A stretch of DNA of 64,000 bases from NCBI GenBank assembly GCA_010672825.2, contig JAAHFU020000006.1:99549-163548 (forward strand). The letters run 5' to 3'. The stretch is from Leptolyngbya sp. SIO1E4 (lineage in GTDB: Bacteria > Cyanobacteriota > Cyanobacteriia > Phormidesmidales > Phormidesmidaceae). Below, piece after piece: positions 8,371 to 18,103 of the stretch. The translations under genes and the position numbers were made by a program. The notes under the pieces are model-generated. The model worked only from the letters and a program-made list of their open reading frames with translations. It had not been told where the DNA came from and searched no databases. How positions within the stretch are numbered: position 1 is the stretch's first letter; each line of letters opens with the position of its first letter.

Positions 8371-9450
8371 ATGAAACAACAACGCTTGGCGGCTTATCTG
8401 AACTTAATTCAAGACCTACTAACCTGTCCCCAAGGTGAAGAATGGATTCATCTCAAAAAGCAGGAAGACCTGGTCGATGCCCCGTTTTTGCAGGTCATGG
8501 AACAGGTTGCTAACCAGCTAGCCCGACAGGGCGATCGTGAATCTGCAACCTTTCTCCACAATTGGGCAGCCAAGCTGCACCATATTCTGGTGAAGGAGAT
8601 TCAACCACCGTCACCAGAAGAGAATACATCTCAAGCCTATCTGGACGTGGTTCAAAAACTCCTGGTCTCCCCACGGGAAATGGCAGACGAAATCCTCCAA
8701 GCCCACCAAGCACTGATGGGTCCAGGATTGGTTCACACGATGCATGAGGTAGCACGGCAGTTAATCCGTCAAGACGATATCGAACCGGCTCAGTTTTTAG
8801 AGAAGCTGGCTCATCAAATCAATCAGAAATGGCTTAAAGAACATGACTTTCAAGCCAACCTAAAAAAAGTACCTGTCGGTCAAGCATCCACTACACCACC
8901 CATCGCTGCAAGCACAGCTTCTGGTGGCACGCCTGTATCCTCATCACCTACATTCGTTCAACTTCAACCACCTGTCCCAGAGTCAGATTTTGATGACCCT
9001 TGGGATAGTCCTACGGAGGAAGACACTGAACTAACATCTGCTCTGTTGTCTGCACCTACTCAATCGCCGCCATCTTCAGCTGTCCCAGATGCCAAAGCTC
9101 CTGAAACGTCTTTTGGAACTCGGTCTGCTGAAACAACCATTCCCCTTAATCAAGCCAGCACTCAGGCAATCTCAGCGGGATTAAACGCCATGGCTCAAGC
9201 ACTGAAGCAGTTAAGCCAAACCCTGATAACGCAGCGATCTCCTCATCCCTTGTGGTACTTAGAAGTCTTGGAGCAAGCCTGTACTGCTAACTGGCAACTC
9301 ACCACTGAGGAAGTTGAGCAGTTAATTGGGGTCAAACCGCACTGTCACCGAGACGAAACTGTCTATCAACGGGGTAATTGGCGCTTTACGAAAGTCGGTA
9401 AACTAGGAGGACAAACTGCTTGGCGGGTTAGTAAAGAGAGTGAGTCGTAA
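8371..9450 (+). CDS. Hypothetical cyanobacterial helical-repeat protein, 359 aa
   Basis: The start at ATG 8371 is supported by AGGAG seven bases upstream. Two related helical blocks occur at the N-terminus (LAAYLNLIQDLLTCPQGEEW and AYLDVVQKLLVSPREMADE, each followed by an MxEVAxQLxRQ helix), giving an internal duplication of about 70 residues. A Pro/Ser/Thr-rich linker covers about residues 170-260. The C-terminal 70 residues (LWYLEVLEQACTANWQLTTE onward) form a compact domain with a conserved look. No enzyme motif is seen; a scaffold or partner-binding role is possible but unproven. Confidence 0.6.
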   Translation: MKQQRLAAYLNLIQDLLTCPQGEEWIHLKKQEDLVDAPFLQVMEQVANQLARQGDRESATFLHNWAAKLHHILVKEIQPPSPEENTSQAYLDVVQKLLVSPREMADEILQAHQALMGPGLVHTMHEVARQLIRQDDIEPAQFLEKLAHQINQKWLKEHDFQANLKKVPVGQASTTPPIAASTASGGTPVSSSPTFVQLQPPVPESDFDDPWDSPTEEDTELTSALLSAPTQSPPSSAVPDAKAPETSFGTRSAETTIPLNQASTQAISAGLNAMAQALKQLSQTLITQRSPHPLWYLEVLEQACTANWQLTTEEVEQLIGVKPHCHRDETVYQRGNWRFTKVGKLGGQTAWRVSKESES

Positions 9451-9637
9451 GAAAGTCGGAGGGAGAAATGGAGTGATGGAAAAAATATAGAGCGTAGAAC
9501 CCACTTTCTAGTATTTGTAATTTTCTCTCGATCCTGTTTGCACATGCCAATGTCAGAATGCGATTCCACCCAGGCGAAGGGCGGAAGGTGATGTTCTAGA
9601 CCTGTGTAATGAGCCAAGTCTACCTTGTGAGTTCACG

Positions 9638-9985
9638 ATGGTTTTAGAACCGGTCTGTTGTCCGCACTGCCACACGACGAATGTGGTCAAGAACGGCAAA
9701 AGTGGTGAAGGTAAGCAGCGCTATCATTGCCGGAATGTGGATTGTTCCCGCGCCTCGTTCATCCTCGACTATACCTATCGGGGTCATGTCCCCGAAGTCA
9801 AACAACAAGTGAGTGAATTGGCCATCAATGGTAGTGGTATTCGGGATACCGCCCGGGTGCTGCGGATTAGCCCCACCACCGTGATTGAGGAACTCAAAAA
9901 AACATCGACATCTGGAATCCATCAACCGGAGCGCGTTAGCCTCCCGCCAAGAACCGCCACCAGCAGTCATGGTGGTGCGGGTTGA
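9638..9985 (+). CDS. IS1 InsA-like protein
   Basis: Zinc-finger start CCPHCHTTNVVKNGKS followed by a Cys pair in YHCRNVDCSR and an HTH-like region (GIRDTARVLRISPTTVIEEL), as in IS1 InsA, which binds the element ends and represses transposition. The A7 run at 9896-9902 is where IS1 elements normally shift frame to make InsAB'. Here the InsB frame is offset by +1 instead of the usual -1, so the run may have lost a base. Confidence 0.75.
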   Translation: MVLEPVCCPHCHTTNVVKNGKSGEGKQRYHCRNVDCSRASFILDYTYRGHVPEVKQQVSELAINGSGIRDTARVLRISPTTVIEELKKTSTSGIHQPERVSLPPRTATSSHGGAG

Positions 9986-10296
9986 GGCCGAGATGGATGA
10001 GATGTGGAGCTTCGTGCACTCGAAGCGGCAGCAACGATGGCTCTGGCACGTGATCGACTCGACCATCACAGCGGTGAAGTCCTGGCCTACGTGCTCGCCC
10101 CCCATGAAGATACGGCCCTCTCTACTCTCATGACGTTACTCGCACCCTTTGGTATTCAGCAGTTCTACACCGATAACTGGAGTGCTTATTCCCGGCAACT
10201 CGACCCTCAACAGCATAGAGTGGGCAAAACCAACACCCAGAAGATTGAGCGTAAGCACCTCACTTTACGTACTCGCATCAAGCGTCTGGCCCGCAA
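9903..10296 (+). pseudogene. IS1 InsB transposase, frameshifted and truncated
   Basis: The DDE part is split over two frames: AEMDEMWSFVHSKRQQRWLW up to WHVID, then DHHSGEVLAYVLAPHEDTAL onward. The break is a 5-base tandem duplication, TCGAC TCGAC at 10054-10063; removing one copy restores WHVIDHHSGEVLAYV. The 3' end is also missing. The element cannot make active transposase. Confidence 0.8.
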
Positions 10297-10341
10297 CAGG
10301 AGCCCGAAGTCAGGTTTTTTCAGCACCTGTTTAGGACTACC

Positions 10342-10836
10342 CTACCTATCATGACCTTCCATGCGCTGATGGGGTTTGAGGTCGGCGTCCGCCAGGAGAC
10401 GACCCACATGACGCCTACTGATGCTATCGACGATTTTTTGCTGGATTAACTCATCGGCCAGCTCTTGGGGTGTCCAATGACTAATCGGACGTCCATATTG
10501 CTCGGGCGGTGCACAAGCCAGGGCATAGAGTTCGGTGATTTGCTCCAGCGTAAAGGTGGGCGGCGTGCCGGAGCGATAGGCATCTTGCAATCGCTCGGCA
10601 ACAGGCAACGCGTGGGAACTGAGGGCCAACCAGCGCGTTCGCCAGCGCCGACTCATGGCTTTACCAATGCCTAAGTCACGGGAAATCGCACCGTGGCTAT
10701 CGCCCTGAGCTGCTCGCAGGATGATTTTCGCCCGCAAAGCGATTTGCTGAGGGGTGCTGGGACGCTTCGCGAGCTGCTCTAATTCATGACGCTCTGATTC
10801 GCTCAAGGTAATGGGTGGGGCGGATAGACGGGGCAT
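10342..10836 (-). pseudogene. IS630-family transposase, N-terminal part only
   Basis: The 164 codons match the DNA-binding half of IS630-type transposases: a helix-turn-helix (RAAQGDSHGAISRDLGIGKA) and a winged helix (WTPQELADELIQQKI, RRHVGRLLADADLKPHQ). The frame ends six codons later, where homologues run on into the DDE catalytic domain, so the C-terminal half is lost. The broken end abuts the truncated IS1, indicating a deletion or insertion junction between about 10296 and 10360. Confidence 0.75.
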
Positions 10837-11053
10837 AACAGGGCTGTTCAGTGGACTCCCTAAAGGGTACTCCCATTTCCGCCATCCGATACTAGTTATC
10901 TTTGGTGAAGGCTGGGTCTGCAGAATAATCAGAAATGCAAGTTCTAAAAGAGTTTTGGCAGTTTCTCAACACGAGGGATAGTCCGAGAGCTTGGTAAATT
11001 TAGGTGAATCAGGGGCATTCTATTAGGCTAACGATGTTGATATGTGACTCCCG

Positions 11054-12019
11054 ATGTTACCCAATCGTTTGCCGGACTTTATTTCAATCGGGCTGGTGAT
11101 GGGTTTAGTCAGCTGCGGCTCAGTGCCCACCATCGACGCTGAAATCAGCACAACCACTGAGCCTGAGACGGTTGCTGCTGCTGAAACTGCGACTAATTCG
11201 CTAGTGCTGGGCGATATTTCCAAAAATGACCCCGCCGGTTCGTTCGAGGAATTTCAGCCTCTGGCCGATTATTTAGCTATCCAGTTAGCGGAGACGGGCA
11301 TTGATGATGGCAAGGTCAAAGTTGCCCCTGACATAGAAACCATGGGCCAGTGGTTAGCAGCGGGGGAAGTGGATATCTTTTTTGATAGCCCCTATCCGGC
11401 CCTCAGTCTGGCCGCAGAGGTCGGCGCACGGCCCATTCTACGACGCTGGAAAAAAGGTGATGCTCAATACCACGCCATCATTTTCACAGTGGCTGATTCA
11501 GGTATTGACTCTGTGCAGGATTTATCAGGGAATCTGATCGCGTTCGATTCACCTTACTCGACATCAGGCTATATGTTGCCGATGTTCTATCTTCTAGAAG
11601 AAAATCTGGCACCAGTAGAAAAGGATTCCTTGCGTTCGACTGTGGCCAATGATGAAGTGGGCTATATATTTACCTACGACGATAGCAATACGCTGCAATG
11701 GGTGATTAACGGTGATGTGGCGGCTGGGGTTGTCGATAATCAAACCTTTGCTGAGCTACCAGACATTATCAGGGGCAACTTACGCATTTTGTTGGAAACC
11801 GAAGCAATACCCCGCCAGATTGCCATAATAGCAGCCGATCTGGAACCGTTGACGGTGGACGCACTGACTCAGGTTTTGCTAGATATTGATCAGTCAACCG
11901 AAGGCAAAGCCGTTTTGGAGCAGTTTGAGCGCACTGCAAAATTTGATCAATTTCCGACGCCGAATTACTTGAATCGCTTAGAAGAAATGTTTGCCCGTGT
12001 CAATGAATGGCCTGAGTAA
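11054..12019 (+). CDS. PhnD-type substrate-binding lipoprotein
   Basis: A short leader ends in the lipobox LVSC (residues 16-19 region), so the protein is a membrane-anchored lipoprotein. The body matches phosphate/phosphonate ABC transporter binding proteins (PhnD/SsuA fold): EEFQPLADYLAIQL, WLAAGEVDIFFDSPYPA, HAIIFTVADSGIDSVQDLSG, FDSPYSTSGYMLP. No permease or ATPase gene is next to it. Its stop codon TAA is followed directly by the ATG of a hybrid sensor kinase, so it probably serves as the periplasmic ligand-binding partner of that kinase and not as part of an importer. The ligand cannot be told from sequence; phosphonate- or phosphite-like anions are possible. Confidence 0.8.
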   Translation: MLPNRLPDFISIGLVMGLVSCGSVPTIDAEISTTTEPETVAAAETATNSLVLGDISKNDPAGSFEEFQPLADYLAIQLAETGIDDGKVKVAPDIETMGQWLAAGEVDIFFDSPYPALSLAAEVGARPILRRWKKGDAQYHAIIFTVADSGIDSVQDLSGNLIAFDSPYSTSGYMLPMFYLLEENLAPVEKDSLRSTVANDEVGYIFTYDDSNTLQWVINGDVAAGVVDNQTFAELPDIIRGNLRILLETEAIPRQIAIIAADLEPLTVDALTQVLLDIDQSTEGKAVLEQFERTAKFDQFPTPNYLNRLEEMFARVNEWPE

Positions 12020-14017
12020 ATGATCGACAAGGGAAATTGTGTAGGACAGCCCCTATTCTTAAAGTCTCTATCGACCAAGTTGACATTGGCTATGACCTCT
12101 CTGGTGCTGACGACGGTAACTAGCCTTAGTTTGATTTGGATTCAGCGCGAGCGACAACAATTTCGCGCTGAGTTAGAGTCCGAGGCTGCCACCATCCTCG
12201 CCACCATGCAAGCAATGTCTCAAGATGATTTCTACTATCGAGATTTTTATGCCATTGCAATCATGCTGGAACAGCTGCAGCGAGATCTGAGCCAAGAACA
12301 ACACTTGGTCGCTGGTAGAGCTTATCAAGAGGATGGGCGTTTAGTGGCAGATAGCTTCCTCCCTGATGCGCAAGTTTACAGCCTGGAGTCAGACCCTTGG
12401 GGCCAGGCTTTGATTGAAAGTAAAGATGTGGTCTTTCAGTGGCAGGCTCAGCAGCTCGTGGCTGGACAAGCCGTTCGGCTTGGGGATGAAACCTTAGGTG
12501 CCCTCAGTATCAGTCTCTCTACTGCACCCCTGGCCACTAAAGTGAATACGGCTCGCAACCATGGCATTGGACTAGCAGTGATAGCAAGTCTAGTAGGGAT
12601 TACACTGGCTCGAGTGCTTAGTCGCTCCATTATCGACCCGCTTAAAACCTTGACCCAGGCAACTCAGCGGATTGCCCATGGAGATCTGGGTCAAACGATT
12701 GAGGTCAAAAGTCAGGATGAGTTGGCCGTACTGGCACAGGCCTTTAACCATATGGCTCAGCAATTACAAACCTCCATCCAGAGGCTAGAAGAACAAACAA
12801 AAAAGTTGCAACAAGCCAAAGAGGATGCTGAAGCCGCTAGTCACGCTAAAGGTCAATTTTTGGCCCACATGAGCCATGAGCTACGCACCCCGCTCAATGC
12901 AATTCTGGGGTTTGCCCAGCAGTTGCAACGCGATAACCAGTTATCGACCGAGCAACATCAATCCGTCAATATTATTAACCGGAGTGGAGAGTATTTACTC
13001 AAACTCATCAATGACATTCTAGAAATCTCGAAGATCGAGTCTGACCAAACCCACATCAGGGAGCAAAACGTTAACCTGGGTGACCTGCTCAGCGATTTAG
13101 AGAACATGTTTAAGCTGAAGGCCGATGTCAAGGGCATCTCCTTGCTTTTTCAGCAATCTCCAGAATCGCCACAGTGGATAAGGGTGGATGAGGGTAAGCT
13201 GAGCCAAGTTTTAATTAACTTACTGGGCAATGCCATTAAATTTATCCAGGTAGGGCACGTCCATGTACAGGTTCAGCGACCTAAGTTCGAGACAATAACT
13301 CTGGAGTTAGCCCATCCTGAGCAATGTTGGCTGACCATTGAAGTGAGTGACACTGGCCCTGGAATTGCTGAAGAAGAAATGGACAGCTTATTCGTCCCCT
13401 TCAGTCAAACTCAGGTGGGATTGAAATCGCTCCAAGGGAATGGTTTAGGGCTTGCCATCAGCAAACGTCTGGTTAAACTCATGGGTGGAGACATCCAGGT
13501 CCGTAGCCAACTCCATCAAGGTTCAACCTTTAGCATCACAATTCCGGTTTTACCCATCAATCCTCCCATTAGCACCGATTCCCCTGCCTCTGCTCAAGTA
13601 GATATCGAGCTGCGGTCTGAACAGCGTCCCTATCGCATCCTCGTGGTGGATGATGTCTTGGTTAACCGGCTTCTCCTAACCAAGATCTTTGATTCTCCCA
13701 GCTTTGCTGTAAAGGAAACCCAAAATGGGAAAGAAGCCATTGAGGTGTGGCAAAACTGGCACCCTGACTTAGTTTTGATGGATATTCAGATGCCAGTCAT
13801 GGATGGTTATACTGCTACCCGTTGGATTAAACAGCAGTCTCAGAAAACAGTCGTGATTGCTATTACAGCCAATGCTTTTGAAGAGGAACGCCAGGCTATT
13901 TTGAAGGCAGGGTGTGATGATTTTATTAGCAAACCTTTCCAACGGGATGAAGTCTTGGCGAAGGTCATTCAACACCTTGAGACGAATTATATTGAAAACT
14001 CTAAAAGCTCAATCTGA
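12020..14017 (+). CDS. Hybrid sensor histidine kinase (HAMP-HisKA-HATPase-receiver), 665 aa
   Basis: Two membrane segments (about residues 20-40 and 175-195) flank a 130-residue exported sensor region. Then come HAMP (RSIIDPLKTLTQATQRIAHG), a short coiled coil, HisKA with the phospho-acceptor His in MSHELRTPLNAILGFAQQ, HATPase with NLLGNAIKF, DTGPGIAEEEM and GNGLGLAISKRLVKLMGG, and a receiver with LVVDD, D in LVLMDIQMPVMDGY and K in FISKPFQRDE. It is translated directly after the PhnD-type lipoprotein. The last 0.58 kb of the gene is duplicated at 18502-19079. No output regulator is adjacent. Confidence 0.9.
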   Translation: MIDKGNCVGQPLFLKSLSTKLTLAMTSLVLTTVTSLSLIWIQRERQQFRAELESEAATILATMQAMSQDDFYYRDFYAIAIMLEQLQRDLSQEQHLVAGRAYQEDGRLVADSFLPDAQVYSLESDPWGQALIESKDVVFQWQAQQLVAGQAVRLGDETLGALSISLSTAPLATKVNTARNHGIGLAVIASLVGITLARVLSRSIIDPLKTLTQATQRIAHGDLGQTIEVKSQDELAVLAQAFNHMAQQLQTSIQRLEEQTKKLQQAKEDAEAASHAKGQFLAHMSHELRTPLNAILGFAQQLQRDNQLSTEQHQSVNIINRSGEYLLKLINDILEISKIESDQTHIREQNVNLGDLLSDLENMFKLKADVKGISLLFQQSPESPQWIRVDEGKLSQVLINLLGNAIKFIQVGHVHVQVQRPKFETITLELAHPEQCWLTIEVSDTGPGIAEEEMDSLFVPFSQTQVGLKSLQGNGLGLAISKRLVKLMGGDIQVRSQLHQGSTFSITIPVLPINPPISTDSPASAQVDIELRSEQRPYRILVVDDVLVNRLLLTKIFDSPSFAVKETQNGKEAIEVWQNWHPDLVLMDIQMPVMDGYTATRWIKQQSQKTVVIAITANAFEEERQAILKAGCDDFISKPFQRDEVLAKVIQHLETNYIENSKSSI

Positions 14018-14088
14018 ATATTAGCGCGGTAATTTCTAAGGTAGAGGACGGGGTAGTTCATAATTATCCGTGTTTATCCCGAATTTAT
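13440..14088 (+). repeat. 649-bp direct repeat, copy 1 (end of hybrid kinase gene plus downstream flank)
   Basis: This segment recurs at 18502-19150 (offset 5062) with only about eight to ten base differences. It covers the G2 box of the ATPase, the receiver, the stop codon and 71 bases downstream. Copy 1 is followed at once by the IS701-like end at 14089. Confidence 0.95.
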
Positions 14089-15163
14089 CAGGACTTACGC
14101 ATTGACAAATTCAGCCGAATGAGGATTCAAGTCGTCTTCCCCATCAGCGGCACTTGGAGGATGAACTGGCGAGCAACGTCTTGATAGAGGTGACGTTGGA
14201 GCTCATACCAATTGCCCAACTGCTGGTGCCACACTTGCAACGCCAACTCGACAAAGGCCCGCAGAGCACAAAAGAGATGGGTGTGAATGGCTTCCTTGAG
14301 GCGCACCCGAAAGCGACGCAGCGCACACAGCTGTTTCCCAGCCCGGTGAAAACATTCAATCCCCCAATGGTCGGTATGCAACTGCTCAAAGTCAGTTGCA
14401 CCGGCTGTTTCTAACGCCTCAGGGTCAGGCAAGTAAAGCGCATAATACCGACACGATTCGTTTTTGAAGCGCTGGCAAAAGACTTTGACTCGCCCGACTC
14501 CCTTAAGATAAACCAGCTGTCCAGACTCGGGAATCGTCAGGGCGTCGACTCGTTGATAGGACTGATGAGGCGTCAATTGCACCAATCGATTCTTGGCGAC
14601 CCCGACTAGAAATCCCGTCTGGTCGTTTTTGAGCACATTGAGATTCGCTTTGGCGGCATACCCAGTATCGCTAGTGACGGCTCGAGGGCGCAGGCCCCAC
14701 TGTCTCACCTCTTGCCACATTTCTTGAAAATACTGGTTTTTGGTTTTACCCTCCGTTTTGTCATAGAGACGATAGTTAATCGGCACTCGCAAGCCATTGG
14801 GACTGCTGTAATACAGCGTCACCAACGAGAGACCCAGTACTGGCTTGGCGGCTTTACTACTCCAGAAATAGCCCAACAGCGCCGTGGCTTGGCGTTGCGC
14901 ATAGGGTTTCTCCAGCACCGTATCGTCGCCGCTCAAAACACCCCCGACCAAATCAATCCAGCCCTGGTTGACCAGTTCATCAAACAAATCCTTGGGTTCA
15001 TAGCGTTCGCGGCACAGGAAGCGATTAATGCTGTCGTGAGACACCGTTTGGAGGATCTCAGCCAGTTCACAACAGCCGGAACCTTGCGGTTGGGCCCCAG
15101 CAGATAGCGGACGTAGAGGTCGATCGTGCAGCAAGCGGTTGAGGGTTTAGTGAGACTGCGCAA
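14089..15163 (-). mobile_element. IS701/IS4-like element, right end not found
   Basis: Comparison with the second copy of the 649-bp repeat puts the left boundary at 14089, where caggacttacgcattgac begins; sequences of this kind are common at ends of cyanobacterial IS4/IS701-type elements. No matching inverted end is seen in the 170 bases beyond the transposase, so the other end appears to be lost. The expected continuation of the flank (ttgaaaacgtc, as at 19151) is also absent, so this is not a simple insertion. Confidence 0.65.
14127..15163 (-). pseudogene. IS701/IS4-family transposase with N-terminal frameshift
   Basis: The main frame (14127-15134) carries the DDE-type core: SGDDTVLEKPYA, AVTSDTGYAAKANLNVLK, THxDHWGIECFHRAGKQLCA (the YREK-type glutamate region). 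The family N-terminus, IDLYVRYLLGPNRK, is in a different frame (14933-15163). The frames join near 15080, where a one-base change would give LLGPNRK followed by CCELAEILQTVSHDSINRFL. The copy is therefore probably inactive. Confidence 0.75.
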
Positions 15164-15326
15164 AGGAATCTTTGATGTTTATCGTCGGAAGGATCACCAG
15201 CGGCAGGATGCCACCACTGACCCCTTACATCCGGGAAGAGAGCGGGAACAGTTACGATTTGTGCATGGATTTCGCTAAACTGCTTTAATCCCTTCTTAAG
15301 CTATTGAATGCCCCCCTATTTCATGA

Positions 15327-17063
15327 TTGAAGTCATTCGTGCTGGAGAAACCAAACCTACAACTTAATGGACTAAAGTTCTTACCGGGATTTCAGCGATT
15401 GCTAGCTTATCAGCCCCGATGGCTACGAGGTGATGTGTTAGCAGGGTTGACGGTGGCAGCCTATTTAATTCCGCAGTGTATGGCCTACGGTGAGTTGGCA
15501 GGAGTAGCCCCTGTGGCAGGGCTGTGGGCAATTTTGCCGCCGATGGCGATCTATGCGGTGTTCGGCTCGTCACCCCAGATGTCGATCGGGCCAGAGTCCA
15601 CAACAGCCGTGATGACAGCGGCTGCGATCACACCTTTGGTGGCAGGCAATAGCGGCGCTTATGCGGGGTTGGCCGCTTTGCTTGCTTGCTTGGTCGGACT
15701 CGTGTGCATTGTTGGCTATGCAGCGCGCTTAGGCTTCTTGGCCAATCTCTTGTCTAAGCCGATTTTGGTAGGCTATATGGCCGGGGTTGCCGTCATTATG
15801 ATGGCAGGACAACTGGGAAAAGTGAGCGGCATTGAGATAGAAGCCAACAGCGTCCTGGGTGAGGTGGGTGAATTTTTAAGCAAACTTCCCCAAGCCCACG
15901 GACCTACGTTATTGCTGTCGCTATTAGTCTTAATCTTCCTATTTGTGATTCAACGGGGATTCCCAAGATCACCAGGGCCATTGCTGGCCGTCTTAATGGC
16001 CACTGCCGCTGTCTGGCTCTTCAAGCTAGATACTCAGGGCGTTGACGTCGTCGGTGATATCCCGGCGGGTCTACCCTACTTTGCGCTGCCCGGAATCTCG
16101 CTTCAATCCATGATGCCGCTACTGGCCTCAGCAGTGGGGATTGCCATCGTGGGCTATTCTGACACAGTGCTTACAGCCAGGGCATTTGCAACCCGCCACC
16201 ATTACAAAATAGATGCGAACCAAGAACTGTTGGCATTAGGCATGGCAAACCTTGGTAATGGCTTTATGCAAGGATTTCCCATCAGTAGTAGTGGTAGTCG
16301 CACGGTGATTGGGGATGCTCTTGGAAGTAAAACTCAGGTATTCTCCCTGGTTGCAATGGGGGTCGTGGTGGTTGTGCTGTTGTTTTTTCGCCCGGTACTG
16401 GCAATGTTTCCAACCGCAGCTTTAGGGGCACTTGTAATTTATGCGGCTACCAAGCTCATTGATATCCCCGAATTTGTGCGGTTAAAGCGCTTTCGCAAAA
16501 GTGAGTTGGCCCTGGCATTGATTACGACCGCCGGGGTTTTATTGACAAATTTATTAGTGGGGGTTGCGATCGCAGTTAGCCTCTCCGTCATCGAGTTATT
16601 CGCTCGTATTACCCGCCCACATGACGCCGTTATGGGCAAAGTCCCCGGTATCGCTGGCTGGCATGACATCGATGACTGGGAGGAGGCTAAAACGATTCCA
16701 GGTTTGGTGCTCTACCGCTACGATGCACCGCTGTGTTTCGCCAATGTCGAAGACTTTAAGCGACGGGCGTTAGCGGCCATGGAGGCAGAGGCTACCCCGG
16801 TAGCCTGGTTTGTGCTCAACACTGAAGCCATAGCCGAGGTCGATATTACCGCCATCGATACCCTGACAGAATTACACGATGAGTTGCAAGCAAGAAACAT
16901 CACCTTTGCCATGGTGCGGGTCAAACAAGACCTGTATGCCCAACTCAGACGATCAGGTCTCCTAGACTTGATTACCCCAGAACGGATTTATTTTTCGATG
17001 AAAAGCGCGATCGCAGGCTTCGGGGCACGGGAGTGTGAAGGTAAAAATGATCCGCGCGGATGA
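15327..17063 (+). CDS. SulP-family anion permease with STAS domain, 578 aa
   Basis: SulP permeases import sulfate, bicarbonate or related anions. The membrane domain starts WLRGDVLAGLTVAAYLIPQC and contains the family signature QMSIGPESTTAVMTAAA, with about ten to twelve membrane segments to residue 430. A STAS domain (VLYRYDAPLCFANVEDFKRR, AVDIT-type DITAIDTL) follows. No ATG fits; the start is TTG 15327 or GTG 15339, neither with a good ribosome binding site, so the N-terminus may have been altered by the neighbouring IS. Bicarbonate transporters of this family (BicA) exist in cyanobacteria, but substrate cannot be assigned here. Confidence 0.85.
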   Translation: MKSFVLEKPNLQLNGLKFLPGFQRLLAYQPRWLRGDVLAGLTVAAYLIPQCMAYGELAGVAPVAGLWAILPPMAIYAVFGSSPQMSIGPESTTAVMTAAAITPLVAGNSGAYAGLAALLACLVGLVCIVGYAARLGFLANLLSKPILVGYMAGVAVIMMAGQLGKVSGIEIEANSVLGEVGEFLSKLPQAHGPTLLLSLLVLIFLFVIQRGFPRSPGPLLAVLMATAAVWLFKLDTQGVDVVGDIPAGLPYFALPGISLQSMMPLLASAVGIAIVGYSDTVLTARAFATRHHYKIDANQELLALGMANLGNGFMQGFPISSSGSRTVIGDALGSKTQVFSLVAMGVVVVVLLFFRPVLAMFPTAALGALVIYAATKLIDIPEFVRLKRFRKSELALALITTAGVLLTNLLVGVAIAVSLSVIELFARITRPHDAVMGKVPGIAGWHDIDDWEEAKTIPGLVLYRYDAPLCFANVEDFKRRALAAMEAEATPVAWFVLNTEAIAEVDITAIDTLTELHDELQARNITFAMVRVKQDLYAQLRRSGLLDLITPERIYFSMKSAIAGFGARECEGKNDPRG

Positions 17064-17156
17064 TGTGGAACGTCTCAGCTTTGTCCATGAGATAGAGGGT
17101 GCAGCCTAATTTTCAGATTGCAATAGAAGTACTCCGATTATTGAGGTTGACAACCT

Positions 17157-17339
17157 ATGAATTGCTGCCCTTGCTGTTCCACTTCTCTAATTCAGCATAT
17201 CGACGATTGTGAGGTTCACTTCTGTTATCCCCAGGGTCAAAAGTTGATGCCGAACCTTATTGGTGTGATGTGTGACCAATGTGCCGAAGGCACTACGAAC
17301 TATCCACTTCCGTTCCGCCTCGTGGAGACCATCGAATAA
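17157..17339 (+). CDS. Small cysteine-rich protein, 60 aa, zinc-ribbon-like
   Basis: The peptide has a CCPCC start and a later CDQC, with one Cys between (HFCYPQG), the spacing expected of a small zinc ribbon. A GAGG sequence lies about 10 bases before the ATG. It ends just before the PRC-barrel gene region. I do not recognise the family; it may be a small metal-binding regulator, or a remnant. Confidence 0.45.
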   Translation: MNCCPCCSTSLIQHIDDCEVHFCYPQGQKLMPNLIGVMCDQCAEGTTNYPLPFRLVETIE

Positions 17340-17512
17340 ATCTAAAGCAAATAGCCCAAAAGGATTCCGGCAAGAACGCAGGAGCTTTGTTCCTGAACGA
17401 AGATAGTGCTATCCACACGGAGGATATCGAACGGCTTGATGATATCCCCAAGATGGAGGCCAGTACTCAGGGTTTGCATTGCAATGGAACTATCTTGACC
17501 AAGCAGCACGTT

Positions 17513-18103
17513 ATGACGACTCATCTCTTGAAGCACAGTGATTTACGGGGTCTTTTAGTGATTGATGAGCACACCACCGAAGAGCTCGGCTATGTTAATC
17601 AGCTGTTCGTTGATATTCAATCGCATCAGGTGATAGGAGGAGCCTGTGTATCGGGTTTCCTAGGCCGAACTATTTATGACTTTAGATGGACCGACATCAA
17701 TGAGATCGAGGCAGACAGAATACTTATTCACTGGCGTGGTGACACGCTGTTAGAAACATCGACTGTTGTGGATGCGATGATTGGCCTTGAAATGCAAACC
17801 GATCAAGGCCTTGTAGTTGGGGTTATTAGTGACTATTGCCTGGACCCAAGAACCGGAAAAATTATAGATTACGCGTTTGTCGCCGACGTTTGGCGCGGCA
17901 TCCAAGAGGGATCGTACTGCTTCCCCAGCCATACAGTTGTTAGTGCGAGGCATCAACGCCTCATTGTTAAAGATGAGGCAGCCCAAGCAGCTAAGCCATT
18001 TTCGGAAGGACTGCAGGATAATCTGACCCAGTTGGTCGGAGCCATTAAGGAGAACTGCACCCAAGTCCAGGCAGATATGACTTTCCTGGTTGAAGGATCC
18101 TAG
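17513..18103 (+). CDS. PRC-barrel domain protein, possibly shortened by an amber stop
   Basis: Two PRC-barrel units are visible: LLKHSDLRGLLVIDEHTTEE with GYVNQLFVDIQ, and GLVVGVISDYCLDPRTGKII. PRC-barrel proteins bind partners such as photosynthetic or RNA-processing complexes. The frame is open from 17279, but the domain starts at the ATG 17513, which I prefer; neither start has a good ribosome binding site. After the TAG at 18101-18103 the same frame continues for about 40 codons with coiled-coil-like sequence (RQKVIQQFIESRADTVRKG), so the TAG may be a recent nonsense mutation in a longer protein. Confidence 0.65.
   Translation: MTTHLLKHSDLRGLLVIDEHTTEELGYVNQLFVDIQSHQVIGGACVSGFLGRTIYDFRWTDINEIEADRILIHWRGDTLLETSTVVDAMIGLEMQTDQGLVVGVISDYCLDPRTGKIIDYAFVADVWRGIQEGSYCFPSHTVVSARHQRLIVKDEAAQAAKPFSEGLQDNLTQLVGAIKENCTQVQADMTFLVEGS

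Larger units (their letters stand above)
9587..10296 (+). mobile_element. IS1-family element, truncated at its right end
   Basis: The left end is placed at GGTGATGTTCTAGACC (9587), which resembles the IS1 terminal sequence GGTGATG. Two IS1-type reading frames follow. The InsB frame loses its family match after IKRLAR near 10296, where it meets IS630-type sequence, so the right end has been lost. Confidence 0.7.
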
